Source of the DNA: Symbiotaphrina buchneri
Lineage: Eukaryota; Ascomycota; Symbiotaphrinales; Symbiotaphrinaceae
NCBI GenBank assembly: GCA_001599915.1
Contig: BCIG01000019.1
Location: forward strand, 558,001 to 622,000
Reading direction: 5' to 3'
DNA length: 64,000 bases
Shown here: in pieces, positions 10,820 to 21,797 of the stretch
Layout of the letters: each line of letters begins with the position of its first letter
How positions within the stretch are numbered: position 1 is the first letter of the stretch
Notes under the pieces: model-generated
Seen by the model: the letters and a program-made list of their open reading frames with translations, nothing else
Told to the model about the DNA's origin: nothing
The model's database searches: none
Position numbers and translations under genes: made by a program

Positions 10820-12700
10820 TCAATAATGCTCCGGACTCGGAGTACTCTCACTGCAATTATCCGAACCCTCGAATAGAAACACGCCTGCTTGACACTGGCA
10901 ACTCGAGCCACTCGACGGGACACACGCGTCAAACTCGCACCCGATGATATGCAAATCCCAAAAATTCGTTGGCATCACTCCACAGTAGGGGACTTGCCCG
11001 TCCCCATCGCCTTGTAACCCAAGTTGGATGGCGGCGTAAGTGTCGAGACTGTTGGTAACAAAGAGAATTAGTACGAAGTGTTCTCACGATGTCGGAGGGG
11101 TCAAGGAGGGCTGATGGTTAACTTACGACCAGTGTGCTCCACAGATGTTCAACAGGGATTTTAGCGCCACGACGTCTGACGTCAGCTCGTTCCATTGCTG
11201 CCCGTAATCTGTGACGGCGCACTCTGCCGAGGCCGGCGCCGCAGTCGCGAGCGTGCCTTGCGCAGACCAGCCGTTGTCGGGCGCGCTGGTAGTATCGAAT
11301 ACAATCGGCAGATTGAACAGGCAGTCGCCGGGCATGGCTTCCGAAATAACGGATGACGCCGGCCAAGCATTGACCACGCTCAGGCCCTGCCCGGAGATCG
11401 AGGCCACGTTCTGGCTCAGCTGGCAGCGCAGAGAGGTGTTGAAGAGGTCTTCCGGATCAATCTGCTGGTCGTTGTTGGTGATGAGCGGCGACCACAGCGC
11501 GGCGCCGGGGGGGTACTTCTCCAGGTCTGCGGCGCTCCACGTGTCGACCCAGTTTGCCGCGGCCTCGGCCGCCTCGTTCCACATGACGGGCCAGACGCTG
11601 AACGAGGTGCCTTCGAAGGTGATGCAGGTTTCGCCGACCATGCCGTAAGTGCCGCCGCTGGCGCACGAGGGGTTCACGGCCGCGTGCAGGAAGACCTTGC
11701 TGGCTTGCAGCACCTGCGAGACGGTCCACTTGTACGTGTAGCTATACACTTGCGAGTGGATGTCGGTGGTCTGCAGCTGCGAGTTTTGCATGTAGTCGAA
11801 CCAGGCGCCGTTGGCGAGGATGGCCGGCATGGCGCTGCTGGCTAAGGGGTCGCCGGGCGTGTTGAAGAGTGCGTCCCAGCCGTTGGTTAGAGAGTCCATG
11901 GTCGCTTGGTACTGCGTGCCGCCGGTGGCCGAGATCTGGTTCACGAGATCGTTTAGAGCAATCAGACCGGATACTTGGTCGGTTTTGGTCGCGGTCAGAG
12001 ACGCAAGCACCTTGGCCACGCCGCCTGCAACTTTGGTGTAGGGGCTCGGAATCAGGCCCAGGACGGTGCTCAGCAGGCTGAAGGCGTCGTTGGCCGATAC
12101 ACCGTCTGAGACACTTGCCGGATCGAGATTTTCAGGGATTAACTTGGTTATGATGTTCGATTGAAACAGCGTGGTGATCTGCTCCATGAAGCCAAGCGTG
12201 GCCTCCGCCTGAGAGTACCAGTCATTCAAATAGCTGATGGAAATCTGCACGATGCGGCCTTGCACTGCGTCGGCGTCAGAGAAGTCGGTAGGAGGCCAGC
12301 CCTGCGTGCCCGTGCAGGACATGCCCATGGAGCACGACAGGGTGTTGTTGACCAGGCCCGAGAAGATCCCAATGAAGCCGTACCCCTCCGAATTGGCGTT
12401 GAAGGCATCGCTGTTCTGCGAGACGAGGTTATGGAGCCAGGTGTCGGTGTCGCACGCCTGCCAGATGTCGGGCCGCGGTAGCTGAGGCGTCGTAGCAATG
12501 GCTGCAAGACATCCTGCGGACAGCGTCGACTGTGATGACGCTGATGATGTGGCAGACGCGGACGCGGAGGTCGTGCTCGATGTTGATGTGCTCGTGCTGT
12601 TCACAGCATATGTGGCCGCCTGAGGAGCAGGGGCAGCATATGCGAATGGTGCTAGAGTGATGAGAAGGGCCCCAATAAAGGATCCTCGAGCGGACAACAT
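10820..12700 (-). CDS. Secreted protein of unknown function with spliced Cys-rich C-terminus
   Basis: I do not recognise a catalytic domain. Exon 1 (12700..11127) begins with a clear signal peptide (MLSARGSF, hydrophobic core, 'AYAAP' cleavage region). A Ser/Thr-rich linker (residues about 35-60) likely to be O-glycosylated follows, then a globular body with several N-glycosylation sequons and paired cysteines. The obvious stop at 11123 lies inside a GTAAGT donor. Splicing out 11049..11126 (78 bp) adds 76 residues in exon 2 (11048..10820) with six cysteines, giving 600 aa. A TATATA element lies near 12830, about 130 bp upstream. Probably an extracellular or wall-associated protein; similar uncharacterised proteins are common in ascomycetes. 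Confidence 0.8.
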
Positions 12701-13671
12701 CCTCGAAATGTGCTTCCGAGAAAGTCTGAGAAGTCCTGGGACCTCAGTTTACTCTCTATGTAGAACAGCAAACCCACGCAACATCTGTCAAGGAGAAAAA
12801 GAGGAGAGAAGGAAGTTCGCTGACGGGTATATAACAAAATTCCATCCCGACTCAGATCACTGATTTTGCCCCGCAGATCTGGAGCCAGATCGACCGCTTG
12901 TGCTAGGGAAGATGCGTCTAAGGATAACCTTATCCATCTCTCCTGGATAGGCCTCACCCGCATCGGGATTAAAGCTTGTTCGTCTTAGAGTGCTTGATCG
13001 GAGTATAAGCAGATCTAGATCAGAGTCCGGAGAATAAACGGAATGGCGCTATTCCCCTTCCGGTGCCGTGTCAGTCTGCACTACCAGCATTTCCCCTGAA
13101 TTCTTAGAACCATTCCGGAAGCTCTCGCAATATGGTCTCAGACGAGTGAATACTGCTGTTTCCAGAATTGTGATAGCAAGTACCACCGCACTTGGGCAAC
13201 GTCGCATGATCGCAATTTGGCGGACGCCCATCGTCCCGGTTCTGAAAGCCCATCCTTTAGCGACGGAGAACGGCTGCCTGCGCCATTCCTTACAAGGAGA
13301 TGGAAGAAGTTCTAGTAGACTCGGATACAGCACTGTCAGGACCCGTCGCCATCTGAACCCAGGAAGAGTGGTGGACCTATCAAACACGGTGATCGGTGTG
13401 TAGATGTTTTTCTGAAGTTGCATCCTTCTTTGTCGGTATATGTTCGCTTTCTGCCGGCGCGGGCACCGTAGCGGATAGTTAGAAGGCCCGCACATCGCCC
13501 GCAATTATTCCGCACCAGACTCGGCCGAACACCAACCTACCTTATTCATTGGCTCCGCCGGTTGCTGCCTGCGCAGTACCTCACATTTGTCAGCGGTTAG
13601 GAAACCCATGTAGTACACAAATATCCACTCATCCCGGATACGAAAATGTTGCAAAGCCCTTATTCCGCATA
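12701..13671. other. Intergenic, divergent promoters, one doubtful small frame
   Basis: Contains promoters for the secreted protein and the Zn2Cys6 regulator. A minus-strand frame 13495..13049 (from an ATG, about 148 codons) has no recognisable motif and no supporting signals, so I do not call it a gene. Confidence 0.4.
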
Positions 13672-14976
13672 ATGCCCGCATATTCCCGCCGCCAGAAAGC
13701 ATGCATTGCTTGCGCCGAGTCCAAGCGCAGGTGCGATAAGCAGCTGCCAGAGTGCCAGCGGTGCCTGGATCGGGACGTGGACTGCGCTTATCCGCTGCCC
13801 AAGAGAAGGCGGAGAGATCCTGTTACTCACGACAATAATCAGGTTCAAGAGCTTCCCGCACTGGAAAACTATGTTGCCGCCGATCTCTTGGCCAGTAACT
13901 TTAATTTTGACGATTGGGACGCCATTGGGACTGTCGACCTCGATCCTTCTCTGCCAGATGTGGACTTTTCATACCTCCCGGCAACCTCAACTTCTATTGC
14001 CGGTCCACTAGATCACGAGGCTGTCTTGGAGAGCAACAATATCTCCAGTCTATCACACCCATGGTTCCTCCGCGATGAGACCTGGATCATGCAGCACAGC
14101 TACGACGAAGCCGTCTGTACGACATTCGTCGAACTGGAGCCTCTCATCCGGGCCGTTGAGGAAATGCTGCGCAGCTGGGTGCAGAATGGGCATAATAGCT
14201 TCATCCACAGGCGGCTGTATATCAAGGGCATGCCGACATGTGTGCAGGATGCCTTCACCACGGTCGCGGCATATCATGGCTGCACCCCTGCGATGGAGGA
14301 GACAATCCTGCTCATTGCCGAGGAGCGCTTGTCCGCACTGGCTCACCAGGGATTATCGAACCTAAATACGAGTGCCGGCAGCGTCGATGGGATGCGGGCA
14401 CACCTGGCTCGCGTCCATGCACTGTTCGTCTATGAATTCATCCTACTGTTCGATGGCTCCGTGCGTGCACGCGCAGCTGCCGAGCAGAAGCTCCCCACGC
14501 TTCGCAGCTGGGTGTGCGAGATGCTGGAGGCGGTGAAACCGTACCAAGGGAACCCGGGGCTCATGGGTTATAGTGCACTGCAATTAGATGCGAGCTCATT
14601 CGAACAGCAATGTCAAGCTGCCTCGCAGATGTGGCAGCTATGGATCCTGACGGAAAGCATCCGGCGAACGCAGATCATCATCGATACGATCTGCAATATC
14701 TACCAGATGATGACGAAGGGCTGGGCCGAGTGTACTGGGACCGTCATGTTCACGCTGCGCTATGGCTTGTGGGATGCGGACTCGGCGTTGAAATGGTGGG
14801 AACTGTCGTGCGCGAAACCCCCGCTGCTTGTGCCGTCGCTGCAGCCTAGACCGCTGATTTCTCAGCACAACGCTGCGGAGATTGATGATTTCGCGAAGTT
14901 GATCTGGAAGTTCTTGGTGGGCACGGATTATATTCAGTATTGGATCGATAGGAGTAGTCAGGCAGGGAGAGCGTAG
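13672..14976 (+). CDS. Zn2Cys6 binuclear-cluster transcription factor
   Basis: Nuclear regulator of 434 aa in one exon. The zinc cluster is at the extreme N-terminus: C11, C14, C21, C28, C31, C38, followed by the basic linker 'PKRRRRD'. The start at 13672 puts the cluster ten residues in, as in many such proteins; an upstream open frame lacks an ATG. The C-terminal ~300 residues are helical and rich in Trp/Leu, like the reduced regulatory domain of secondary-metabolism-type Zn2Cys6 factors, but no DNA-target can be inferred. Next to it lie repeat-rich DNA and then an aldo-keto reductase and an MFS pump on the same strand. Control of those two is a guess based only on position. Confidence 0.85.
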   Translation: MPAYSRRQKACIACAESKRRCDKQLPECQRCLDRDVDCAYPLPKRRRRDPVTHDNNQVQELPALENYVAADLLASNFNFDDWDAIGTVDLDPSLPDVDFSYLPATSTSIAGPLDHEAVLESNNISSLSHPWFLRDETWIMQHSYDEAVCTTFVELEPLIRAVEEMLRSWVQNGHNSFIHRRLYIKGMPTCVQDAFTTVAAYHGCTPAMEETILLIAEERLSALAHQGLSNLNTSAGSVDGMRAHLARVHALFVYEFILLFDGSVRARAAAEQKLPTLRSWVCEMLEAVKPYQGNPGLMGYSALQLDASSFEQQCQAASQMWQLWILTESIRRTQIIIDTICNIYQMMTKGWAECTGTVMFTLRYGLWDADSALKWWELSCAKPPLLVPSLQPRPLISQHNAAEIDDFAKLIWKFLVGTDYIQYWIDRSSQAGRA

Positions 14977-15180
14977 TATCTGCTCGAGTACGGTTTAGCA
15001 TATTCCGCAGCTGATCAAACGAAGTATACCATCATAATGTTGGATCCATTAGGCCGGTACGAGTTAGAGACACATGAGCACTGTATGATGCCAATATAGG
15101 AGAAGCTCTCGTCATTGCTGTCAGGGTCCTACTCCAGGGTCGCTACGAAACCTCTAAGATTAGACACCGAATTGAGGGCT

Positions 15181-15276
15181 ACGGCCGGAAGGGATACGGC
15201 CGGAAGGACGACACTCTGCCGGAGGGTTGTTGCTCCGCAGGGAAGGACGGCAGCCTGCCAGAGGGTGGTTGCTCAG
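15181..15276 (+). repeat. Tandem imperfect repeat, 39-bp period
   Basis: Two adjacent copies, 15202..15240 and 15241..15276, share 'ggaaggacg', 'ctgcc', 'gagggt' and 'gttgctc'. Just upstream a 'tacggccggaagg' unit occurs twice. No coding potential. Confidence 0.6.
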
Positions 15277-15473
15277 TTGGGTGTAGGGCCTAGGGAGGGG
15301 TTCAGGAGGAAGTCCTATCTTGATAGTTATCTAATATCCTATAGAGATCCTAGATATTCAGGCTCTAGTGATTAGTCTTGTATTATATCCTATCTACCTT
15401 CCTATGCCTCGTTCGAACCATATCACCGGAGTCAGGAAGCCTGCCAAGAACAACCTCACAATTGCGGAAACAG

Positions 15474-15545
15474 GCGGGAGGCGTGCGGGAAACATGCATG
15501 AACATGCGGGAAGCATGCGGGCAACTTGCGGGGAATTTGCGGAAG
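15474..15545 (+). repeat. Minisatellite of 'gcgggaa-catgc' units
   Basis: About five degenerate units with alternating 'tgcggga' and 'catgc' elements, ending some 205 bp before the aldo-keto reductase start codon. Function unknown. Confidence 0.55.
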
Positions 15546-15750
15546 CCTTGGTTTTCACGACGCGAGACCATATCATGATTATTGATTATAAAAGACGCCC
15601 GCGCCTGAGTCCCGCTGCCTTTATATCTAGCAAGATTTCGACACCACTCAAGTTCTGCGTTATTGACTGCATCGCGAATCGTATCATCTCATCAAAAATC
15701 TCACGTTCAAGCTCTCCGAACATATTCCTGTGCCCCATACACCTTCCAAG

Positions 15751-16867
15751 ATGCCTGTGAAATTCATTCTCGGCACGCATACAGTATGTCCCTCAGCCAT
15801 CACGGCCCGTCACTTCTAATTACATAATGACAGGTCGGCGACAGCACCCAGGACCCGCTTGCAGCTTTCGATAGCGAAGAGGATGTCCAAGCGCTTCTAG
15901 ATGCATTTCAAAGCCGCGGCTACAAGGACATTGACACCGCGCGGGACTACTCTCCCCACGCTCCTGGCACATCTGAAGTCCGCCTCGGCCAGGCCGGGGC
16001 CGCGTCTCGGTTCACGGTCCACACCAAAGTGCACAGCCTAAGCCCCGGGGCGCACGAGCCCGCGAAGCTCGATCTGAGCATTCGGCAATCGCTGGATGCG
16101 CTGAAGACGTCCAGCGTCGAGACGATGTTCCTGCATGTCCCTGATCGGCAGACGCCGTTTGAGGATACCATCAAGGCTATGCATGATGCTGTGCAGCAAG
16201 GCCGAGCCAAGAGATATGGCCTCTCGAACTATACAGCGGCGGAAGTGGAGAAGATTCTGGAGATCTGCGAACAGAAGGGGTATACGAAACCTGCCGTGTA
16301 TGAGGGCCATTACAATTCGATTGTCCGAAGAGGCGAGGAGGAATTATTCCCGTTGCTGCGTAAACATGGTATTGCTTTCTTCGCTTATAGGTAAGCTCGA
16401 ATCTGCGCGTTAATCCTCGATCGAGGAAGAGACTGACGGGTTGCATAAGTCCGGCGGCAGGTGGCCTTTTCAACGACAATGCGGCGACGGCGCTGCGTTG
16501 GAGTGATGGGGTGAGTCTCAGAAGGAGCACTTTCCTCATCAATCTAACACAATATCAGAATGCTCTCGGCCAGCTGTATAAAAGCGCTTACGGACACGCT
16601 CCCATCCAGGCCGCGGTGGACGCTGTGCGAGCTGCTGCAAAGAAGCATGGCATCAGTGGACATGCAGCCGCCATTAGATGGACGGCATTCCATAGCGTCT
16701 TGGATGAAAGGTATGGTGATGGGGTTATCTTTGGCGTCTCCAAGATAGAGCAGCTCCACAAGACGCTGGATGCACTTGAGGCCGGTGCACTCCCGGATGA
16801 GGTTGCGGAGGCTATCACCGCGGTCTACGGGACGTATGAGGGCTTTGAACCTCCTTATCATCTCTAG
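15751..16867 (+). CDS. Aldo-keto reductase (AKR7/aflatoxin-aldehyde-reductase-like)
   Basis: NADPH-dependent cytosolic reductase of aldehydes or ketones. Four exons: 15751..15783, 15834..16390, 16450..16510, 16559..16867, giving 319 aa, the normal length. The catalytic tetrad is visible: Asp and Tyr in 'DTARDY', Lys in 'HTKVH' and His in 'FLHVPD'. 'YGLSNY' and 'FAYSPAAGGLF' (rebuilt across the second intron) are typical AKR7 segments, and 'FGVSKIEQL' is the phosphate-binding end of the NADPH site. The first exon codes for only 11 residues, which would be missed by simple gene finding. It lies upstream of, and in the same direction as, the MFS pump. Confidence 0.87.
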
Positions 16868-17706
16868 GCGCACTGCCTGGTGTTTGCGTTCCTGTCATGA
16901 AGCCAGTCGGTTCGGCAAATAATGAGAACATTTTCTTTCCTGGAAGACTTTCAGAACTATAGATTTATAACTGGGATCAACTTTTCCTGGTAGCATCGGC
17001 TTTGCTACAATTGTCACGTTATGTTCTCCCAATCAGCATCATGCTTAGTCCCTTTCCCTACGACCTGCTCTCGACATCACGAAAGGTGTCCAATCGTCCC
17101 TACTTATACTGAATCCCACGGTCGTCACGGTCGTCACTAGGTCCCCACTGGCTGTCACTCCCCGGGATTATTCCGCCCCTGCTGGAGGAAGCTAAGCCAA
17201 AAGGCGTCTCAACCCCACATGCACCCGAGTCCACTCCACAGTCTCCACGCTCCCACAAGACACGCCCCTAACTGCTCCTAGGGGCGAAAGGGGATTGCAC
17301 AAAGCCCCAACTGCCGTTATTGTAAGCCCACGCGGAAATAAGCCTTCTCAGAGACGAAAAAGGACAGAGGCGGCTCGCGCATTCGGCTTTAGCATTTTCC
17401 TGCGCGCGGCTGCCCTGCCGCGTTTCCGTGCGGGGAGGTATTGGATATTCCCCATCCTGACCTTCTCCACTATTGTTTTCTGGTTTGTGCTGCAGAACGA
17501 CTGACAAGACCAACAGAGGCCAGGCAAGGTGTCAACAACAGGATTGAGCAAACCCATTGCTGAGGTCCTCTCCGATTGACGGCTTCACATCACCACCAGC
17601 GGGAAACCCCTTCGGCCTCGCCGACTCACACGCCGAAATCCGCGCGTCCGCGCCTAGATTATCCCACCTACCTGGTCCCACCGCATCAAGCAGCCCACCA
17701 AGCACG
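16868..17706. other. Intergenic, promoter of the MFS pump
   Basis: No supportable gene. 'ggtcgtcac' is repeated in tandem near 17120. The short frames seen on both strands have no protein features. Confidence 0.45.
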
Positions 17707-19715
17707 ATGCACAACTCCCTACGGTCGGGCGACATCGAGGGGCCCGCGCCGAGCCTAGAAGGCGAGCTGGTGGATCCCGAACAAGACATGCACGAGAAGC
17801 TGGAGAAAGTGGACGAAGGCGTCGAGGTGCGGAGTGAGGGCGAGGGCGAGGTCAAGGTTGTGGATTGGAATGGGCCGGATGATCCTGAGTGTCCGCTGAA
17901 TTGGTCTCGTGGCAAGAAGGTCGCGAATGTGGCTGCTGTGGCGGCGATGGTGTTTTTGACGTGAGTGTTTCCGTCTATGAATTTGGGTGCGAATGGGATA
18001 GCTGGTAGGGAAGGGACGAGATAGGAGCAGATGATTATAGGAGACTTGCTGTCTGCGTTTGGCTTGAGGGGGTGCTGACATGGGTTTCTTACCCGATTAT
18101 AGACCGCTCGCATCAGCCATGTTCGCGCCAGGGGCAGGGGTGAGTACTCTGCAACAGACGAAATATCTGCACAGCAAACTGACATAATCAACTACAGCTC
18201 CTAATGAAGGACTTCCACAGCAGCAACAGCGCTCTCGCCTCGTTCGTCGTCTCCTCCTACGTGCTCGGTTTCGCCGTCGGGCCGCTCTTGTACGCCATCT
18301 TCTTCCACCTCTCCTCCCCTCAAACACACCTAGCCACTAACCTCAACACCCTCTTAGCATCGCGCCTATGTCCGAGCTCTACGGCCGGGTGCCCGTGTAC
18401 ACAGTCTGCAACTTCGTAACGCTGTGCTTCAACGTCGGCTGCGCGCTCGCGCCGTCCATGGCGTCATTCATCGTCTTCCGCATCCTGGCGGGCATGGCGG
18501 GCGCGGCGCCGCTGTCGCTGGGTGGCGGAACTATCCAGGACCTTTTCGTGCGCGAGAAGAGAGGCGTGGCGATGTCGTTGTATACCCTGGGGCCCATGCT
18601 GGGTCCTGTGGCGGGCCCGATTGTCGGTGGCTTTTTGGCTGAGTCCAAGGGTTGGCGGTATGTTCGCTGCCACGTGGGTGCGTGAGGAAGGGAAGAGAGG
18701 CTGACTGTGACATGTAGCTGGGATTTCTGGGTCCTTGTCATACTGGTATGTCTTCCCCCTGCCCACGTCCGTCCATATCTCTTTCCTAACAGCGCACGCT
18801 ACAGCTCGGCGTGACCACCATCTCCGCGATCCTCGTGCTGCGCGAATCCTACCACCCGGTGCTCCTCCAACGCAAAGTCACACGCCTAATCCACGAAACC
18901 GGCGACCCCTCGTACGTCTCCAGGATGGGCACCCCCGGCTCTCCCAAACTCCTCTTCTGGCTCGCCATCAGGCGGCCCATGACCATGCTACTCTACGACC
19001 CCATCATCCTCATCCTCTCACTGTACATCGCCATCGTATTCGGGTACCTATACCTGCTGATCACGACCTTCACTTTGGTGTACTCGCAGCAGTACCACTT
19101 CAGCGAGGGCGTCATCGGCCTGTCCTACATCGGCTCGGGGCTGGGCAGCATGCTCGCGGTGGTGTTTGTGGGCGGCACTAGCGATCGCATTCTTGTTGCT
19201 CTGACGAAGAAACATGGGGGGAAGCCGCAGCCGGAGTTTAGGCTCCCGCCGATGATGTTCCTCGGCTGGACCCTGCCTGTGGGATTATTCTGGTACGGCT
19301 GGGCCGCGCAGGCGAAGGTGCATTGGATCGTGCCGATGCTGGGGACGGTTGTGTTCGGGCTGGGTTTCTTCGCGACCATGGTTTGTTCCCCTCCACCAAA
19401 CCACAGCCCTCCCTATCCCCAACCTCAAGGGACTCAGTCCTGGCTAACTCTTACCGATTCACGCAGATGCCCGTCCAAACATACCTCGTCGACGCCTACG
19501 GGCGCTACGCGGCGAGCGCGCTGGCGGCTAACACGGTGCTGCGGTGTCTCGTCGCCGCGTTCCTGCCGCTCGGCGGCCAGGGCCTGTATGAGAAGCTGGG
19601 CATCGGTTGGGGGAATAGCCTACTGGGCTTCATCGCGTGCGTGTTCTTGCCTTTTCCGTTTCTGTTCTATCGTTATGGCGCGGCTATTCGGAGGAGGTTT
19701 GAGAGGGAGTATTAG
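17707..19715 (+). CDS. MFS drug/H+ antiporter-type transporter (DHA1 family)
   Basis: Twelve-helix plasma-membrane exporter. Seven exons: 17707..17960, 18103..18139, 18198..18289, 18358..18657, 18718..18745, 18805..19380, 19467..19715, summing to 511 aa. Two exons are tiny (37 and 28 bp) but both splice in frame. The N-terminus is acidic and cytosolic and ends in 'DPECPLNWSRGKK', a hallmark of fungal DHA1 pumps. Motif A is 'PMSELYGRVPVY', and motif C is 'GPMLGPVAGPIVGG' in helix 5. 'ESKGWRWDFW' follows, rebuilt across an intron. The C-terminal half ends with 'MPVQTYLVDAYGRYAASA'. Likely exports small organic molecules or polyamines; the cargo is not predictable. Tandem with the aldo-keto reductase. 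Confidence 0.87.
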
Positions 19716-19982
19716 GGGTTTTGCGAGGGTGGTTCAGTTGGCAGGGGATTGGGGAGATGAGGGACGGAGTGGGGTGGGGCGGTGGTGCGAGCTGGGTGGG
19801 TGGGTGAGGTTGTAGATCGGTGGTGGCATCTTGTATAGCATATATAATATGAGTAGTCTTGAAAAGGATCTGAGTCGATACGTGCTTGTGTCTTTCTAAT
19901 CCGAAGAAGAGAATGATGCATGCAATTTTAGGCAGGACTCCTATATACCCCACATACACTCTGCGCAACACTGGAAAGAACA

Positions 19983-20300
19983 ACGGTGCCGTCGGGGTTG
20001 TATTTTACGGGGAGCTCGCCCGTTTGTACTGCAGACTCGTGGATAAGCGACGGTGTGAGATGCTTGTTTGAGAAATTATCGAGGCTTACCTATTGTGCCG
20101 TACGCAGCCGGAGTGTAGAACGCAGGCACGCCCGCTGCTCCAGCCGCGCACTTCTCCGCCATGGTCCCCTGGGGCGTAAGCTCGAGAGCCAGATCGCCGG
20201 ACAAGTACATTTTCTCAAACGTCTTGTTCTCGCCAATATACGAGGCGATCATCTTGCTGATCTGCTTGGTATCAAGCAATTGGCCTGCCCCACGCACATT
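19983..20300 (-). pseudogene. Fragment of succinyl-CoA:3-ketoacid CoA-transferase (SCOT)
   Basis: The intact family catalyses CoA transfer from succinyl-CoA to acetoacetate in mitochondria and is about 500 aa long. Here only about 85 codons survive. One exon piece (20300..20090) reads '[20 protein letters not shown]', then '[20 protein letters not shown]' and '[20 protein letters not shown]'. A 61-bp GT...AG intron (20029..20089) follows, and then 'VQTGELPVKYNPDGTVV', matching the family's next segment. Similarity ends abruptly on both sides. The CoA-binding Glu region and the whole C-terminal half are absent, so it cannot be active. The retained intron shows it came from a DNA duplication or deletion, not from a processed mRNA. 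An intact copy should exist elsewhere in the genome. Confidence 0.85.
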
Positions 20301-21797
20301 AGCCCTCTGCCCTCACCATCACCCTCAACCACTCCCGCCCCGCGAAAAACCAATCACGACACTACTCCCAATGGAAAAGTGCAGTAGCAGTATAAATGCG
20401 GGAGAGCAGGCAGACGTGGTATCAAGAGTTGAGTGAAGCCAAAAGATCGGTGATCGACGGTGATTTATGCCGTTGTCGATCTCCCGCAAAAAAAATGACG
20501 ACACGGCAATCACAAATCTCTTTCGCACCCGTCCAGTTTCAACAGAGCACAGAAAGTCTATCCTCACTCTTATCACAAATGCAGGATCTCTTTCTTTCCA
20601 ACAACTTCATTCTCCAAAGTTTCAAAAGGATCCAGAAACCTCGAGCGGGAGATGGCAATGGTGCTGACCAAACGCCATCAGCTCGAAAACATTCCCATCA
20701 TCCCATGTTGTCATCCCTGGCTAATGCCCAGCCTAGCGGCTTCGGTGCATTGCCGCCCGGCGATCATGATTGGAGCTTGGCCCCGCGAAGAGGATATTGT
20801 TGCCTCAAGCGGGATAGTCGCCCTTTGAAATCTCCCTCGAGTTGCCTGATTGGGATGCATACAAGTCCATAATTGTACTCCACGGAGTGGTTTCCACATG
20901 GACGGGCGAAAACTTCCGGATGTTCAGAAATTGTCCTTAGAGCTTGCAGCATGAGTTCAGGAGTTCCTGAGGGACAAAGGCCGGATAGCTGACCCACCGA
21001 GCTTGGTGGAACTGCCACGGAGGGACGCAAGAAGTTCAATAAACATGGAGGCCTGCAGCCATGGAAATGCTGATAATAAATTAAACCCGGTATATATATC
21101 ACAATCTCAGATATTTCAATCAGATACGACCACAGGCAATGGAATACGACGCATCCCGTCCGCTCTGCTGAATCTAAGCCATTGACCGACTCGTCAGTAC
21201 TAAGGTCGGGGACGACTTGGGAATCCGGGTTGTTGTATCTTTTTGTCTTTTTTTTTTACTTTTTCACAGACGAGAGTTATGTTTTTGATTTGGGCTGTTA
21301 GACAATGACACAAGTGTAATTGAGTTATTCTTGAGTCAGGCAGACGTGTCATATGCACGGGAAAGTTCCCAGACAATGTTCTTATATGGTGATTTTTCCG
21401 GCCCATGAAGAAGTTGGAAGCTGACTAACTTTTTAAGGTCCTGAATCCAGCATTTGCCTCCTCAAGCTGGGACTGCGCGACTCATGATGACTTGCTTGAG
21501 TATTATTATTATGTGTATGCGCATAAATCGTCTATCGTTCTGTTTGACTCACTCCAAATCGAAATAATCTGGTTGGCCGCCACCGCCGGCAAAGTCTCCA
21601 ACTAACCGATAGCTAAGATAGGCAGTTCCACACGATAGCTTAGATAGCCCCGCCGCCACACGCCCTTCCAAGAACTCATTCTAGATCCCATGGCATAAAG
21701 ATCCACAACCCAGTGCCCGCCATTACAGCACAAAGCCCAGGGCACGCAGGCAAGACCGACAGGGTCTCTCTCCAATTGCCCTAAAAGACGAGCAGCA
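20301..21797. other. Gene-free stretch of 1.5 kb
   Basis: No recognisable gene. Open frames up to about 158 codons (20396..20872) lack motifs and resemble random frames. A poly-T run occurs near 21245 and a short (tat)n run near 21500. It lies between the SCOT fragment and the PaiB-like gene and may be the remainder of the rearranged segment. Confidence 0.45.

Larger units (their letters stand above)
14977..15750. other. Repeat-rich intergenic DNA upstream of the aldo-keto reductase
   Basis: Holds two clusters of short tandem repeats (listed separately) separated by an AT-rich stretch around 15310-15400. This may be a decayed mobile-element remnant, but I can define no ends, coding part or family. 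Confidence 0.4.

Noticed and set aside
11123-11125. TAA as the stop of the secreted protein
   Set aside because: It is part of a GTAAGT donor and a coding Cys-rich exon follows in phase.
13049-13495. Minus-strand small gene
   Set aside because: No motif, no intron logic, and it overlaps a motif-free plus frame.
15036-15430. Solo long terminal repeat
   Set aside because: A TG...CA outline can be imagined but I find no target-site duplication and no second copy in the window.
17557-17706. N-terminal extension of the DHA1 pump
   Set aside because: Frame is open but has no ATG before 17707 and the sequence is not transporter-like.
20396-20872. 158-codon plus-strand gene
   Set aside because: No domain, poor composition, no clear promoter.
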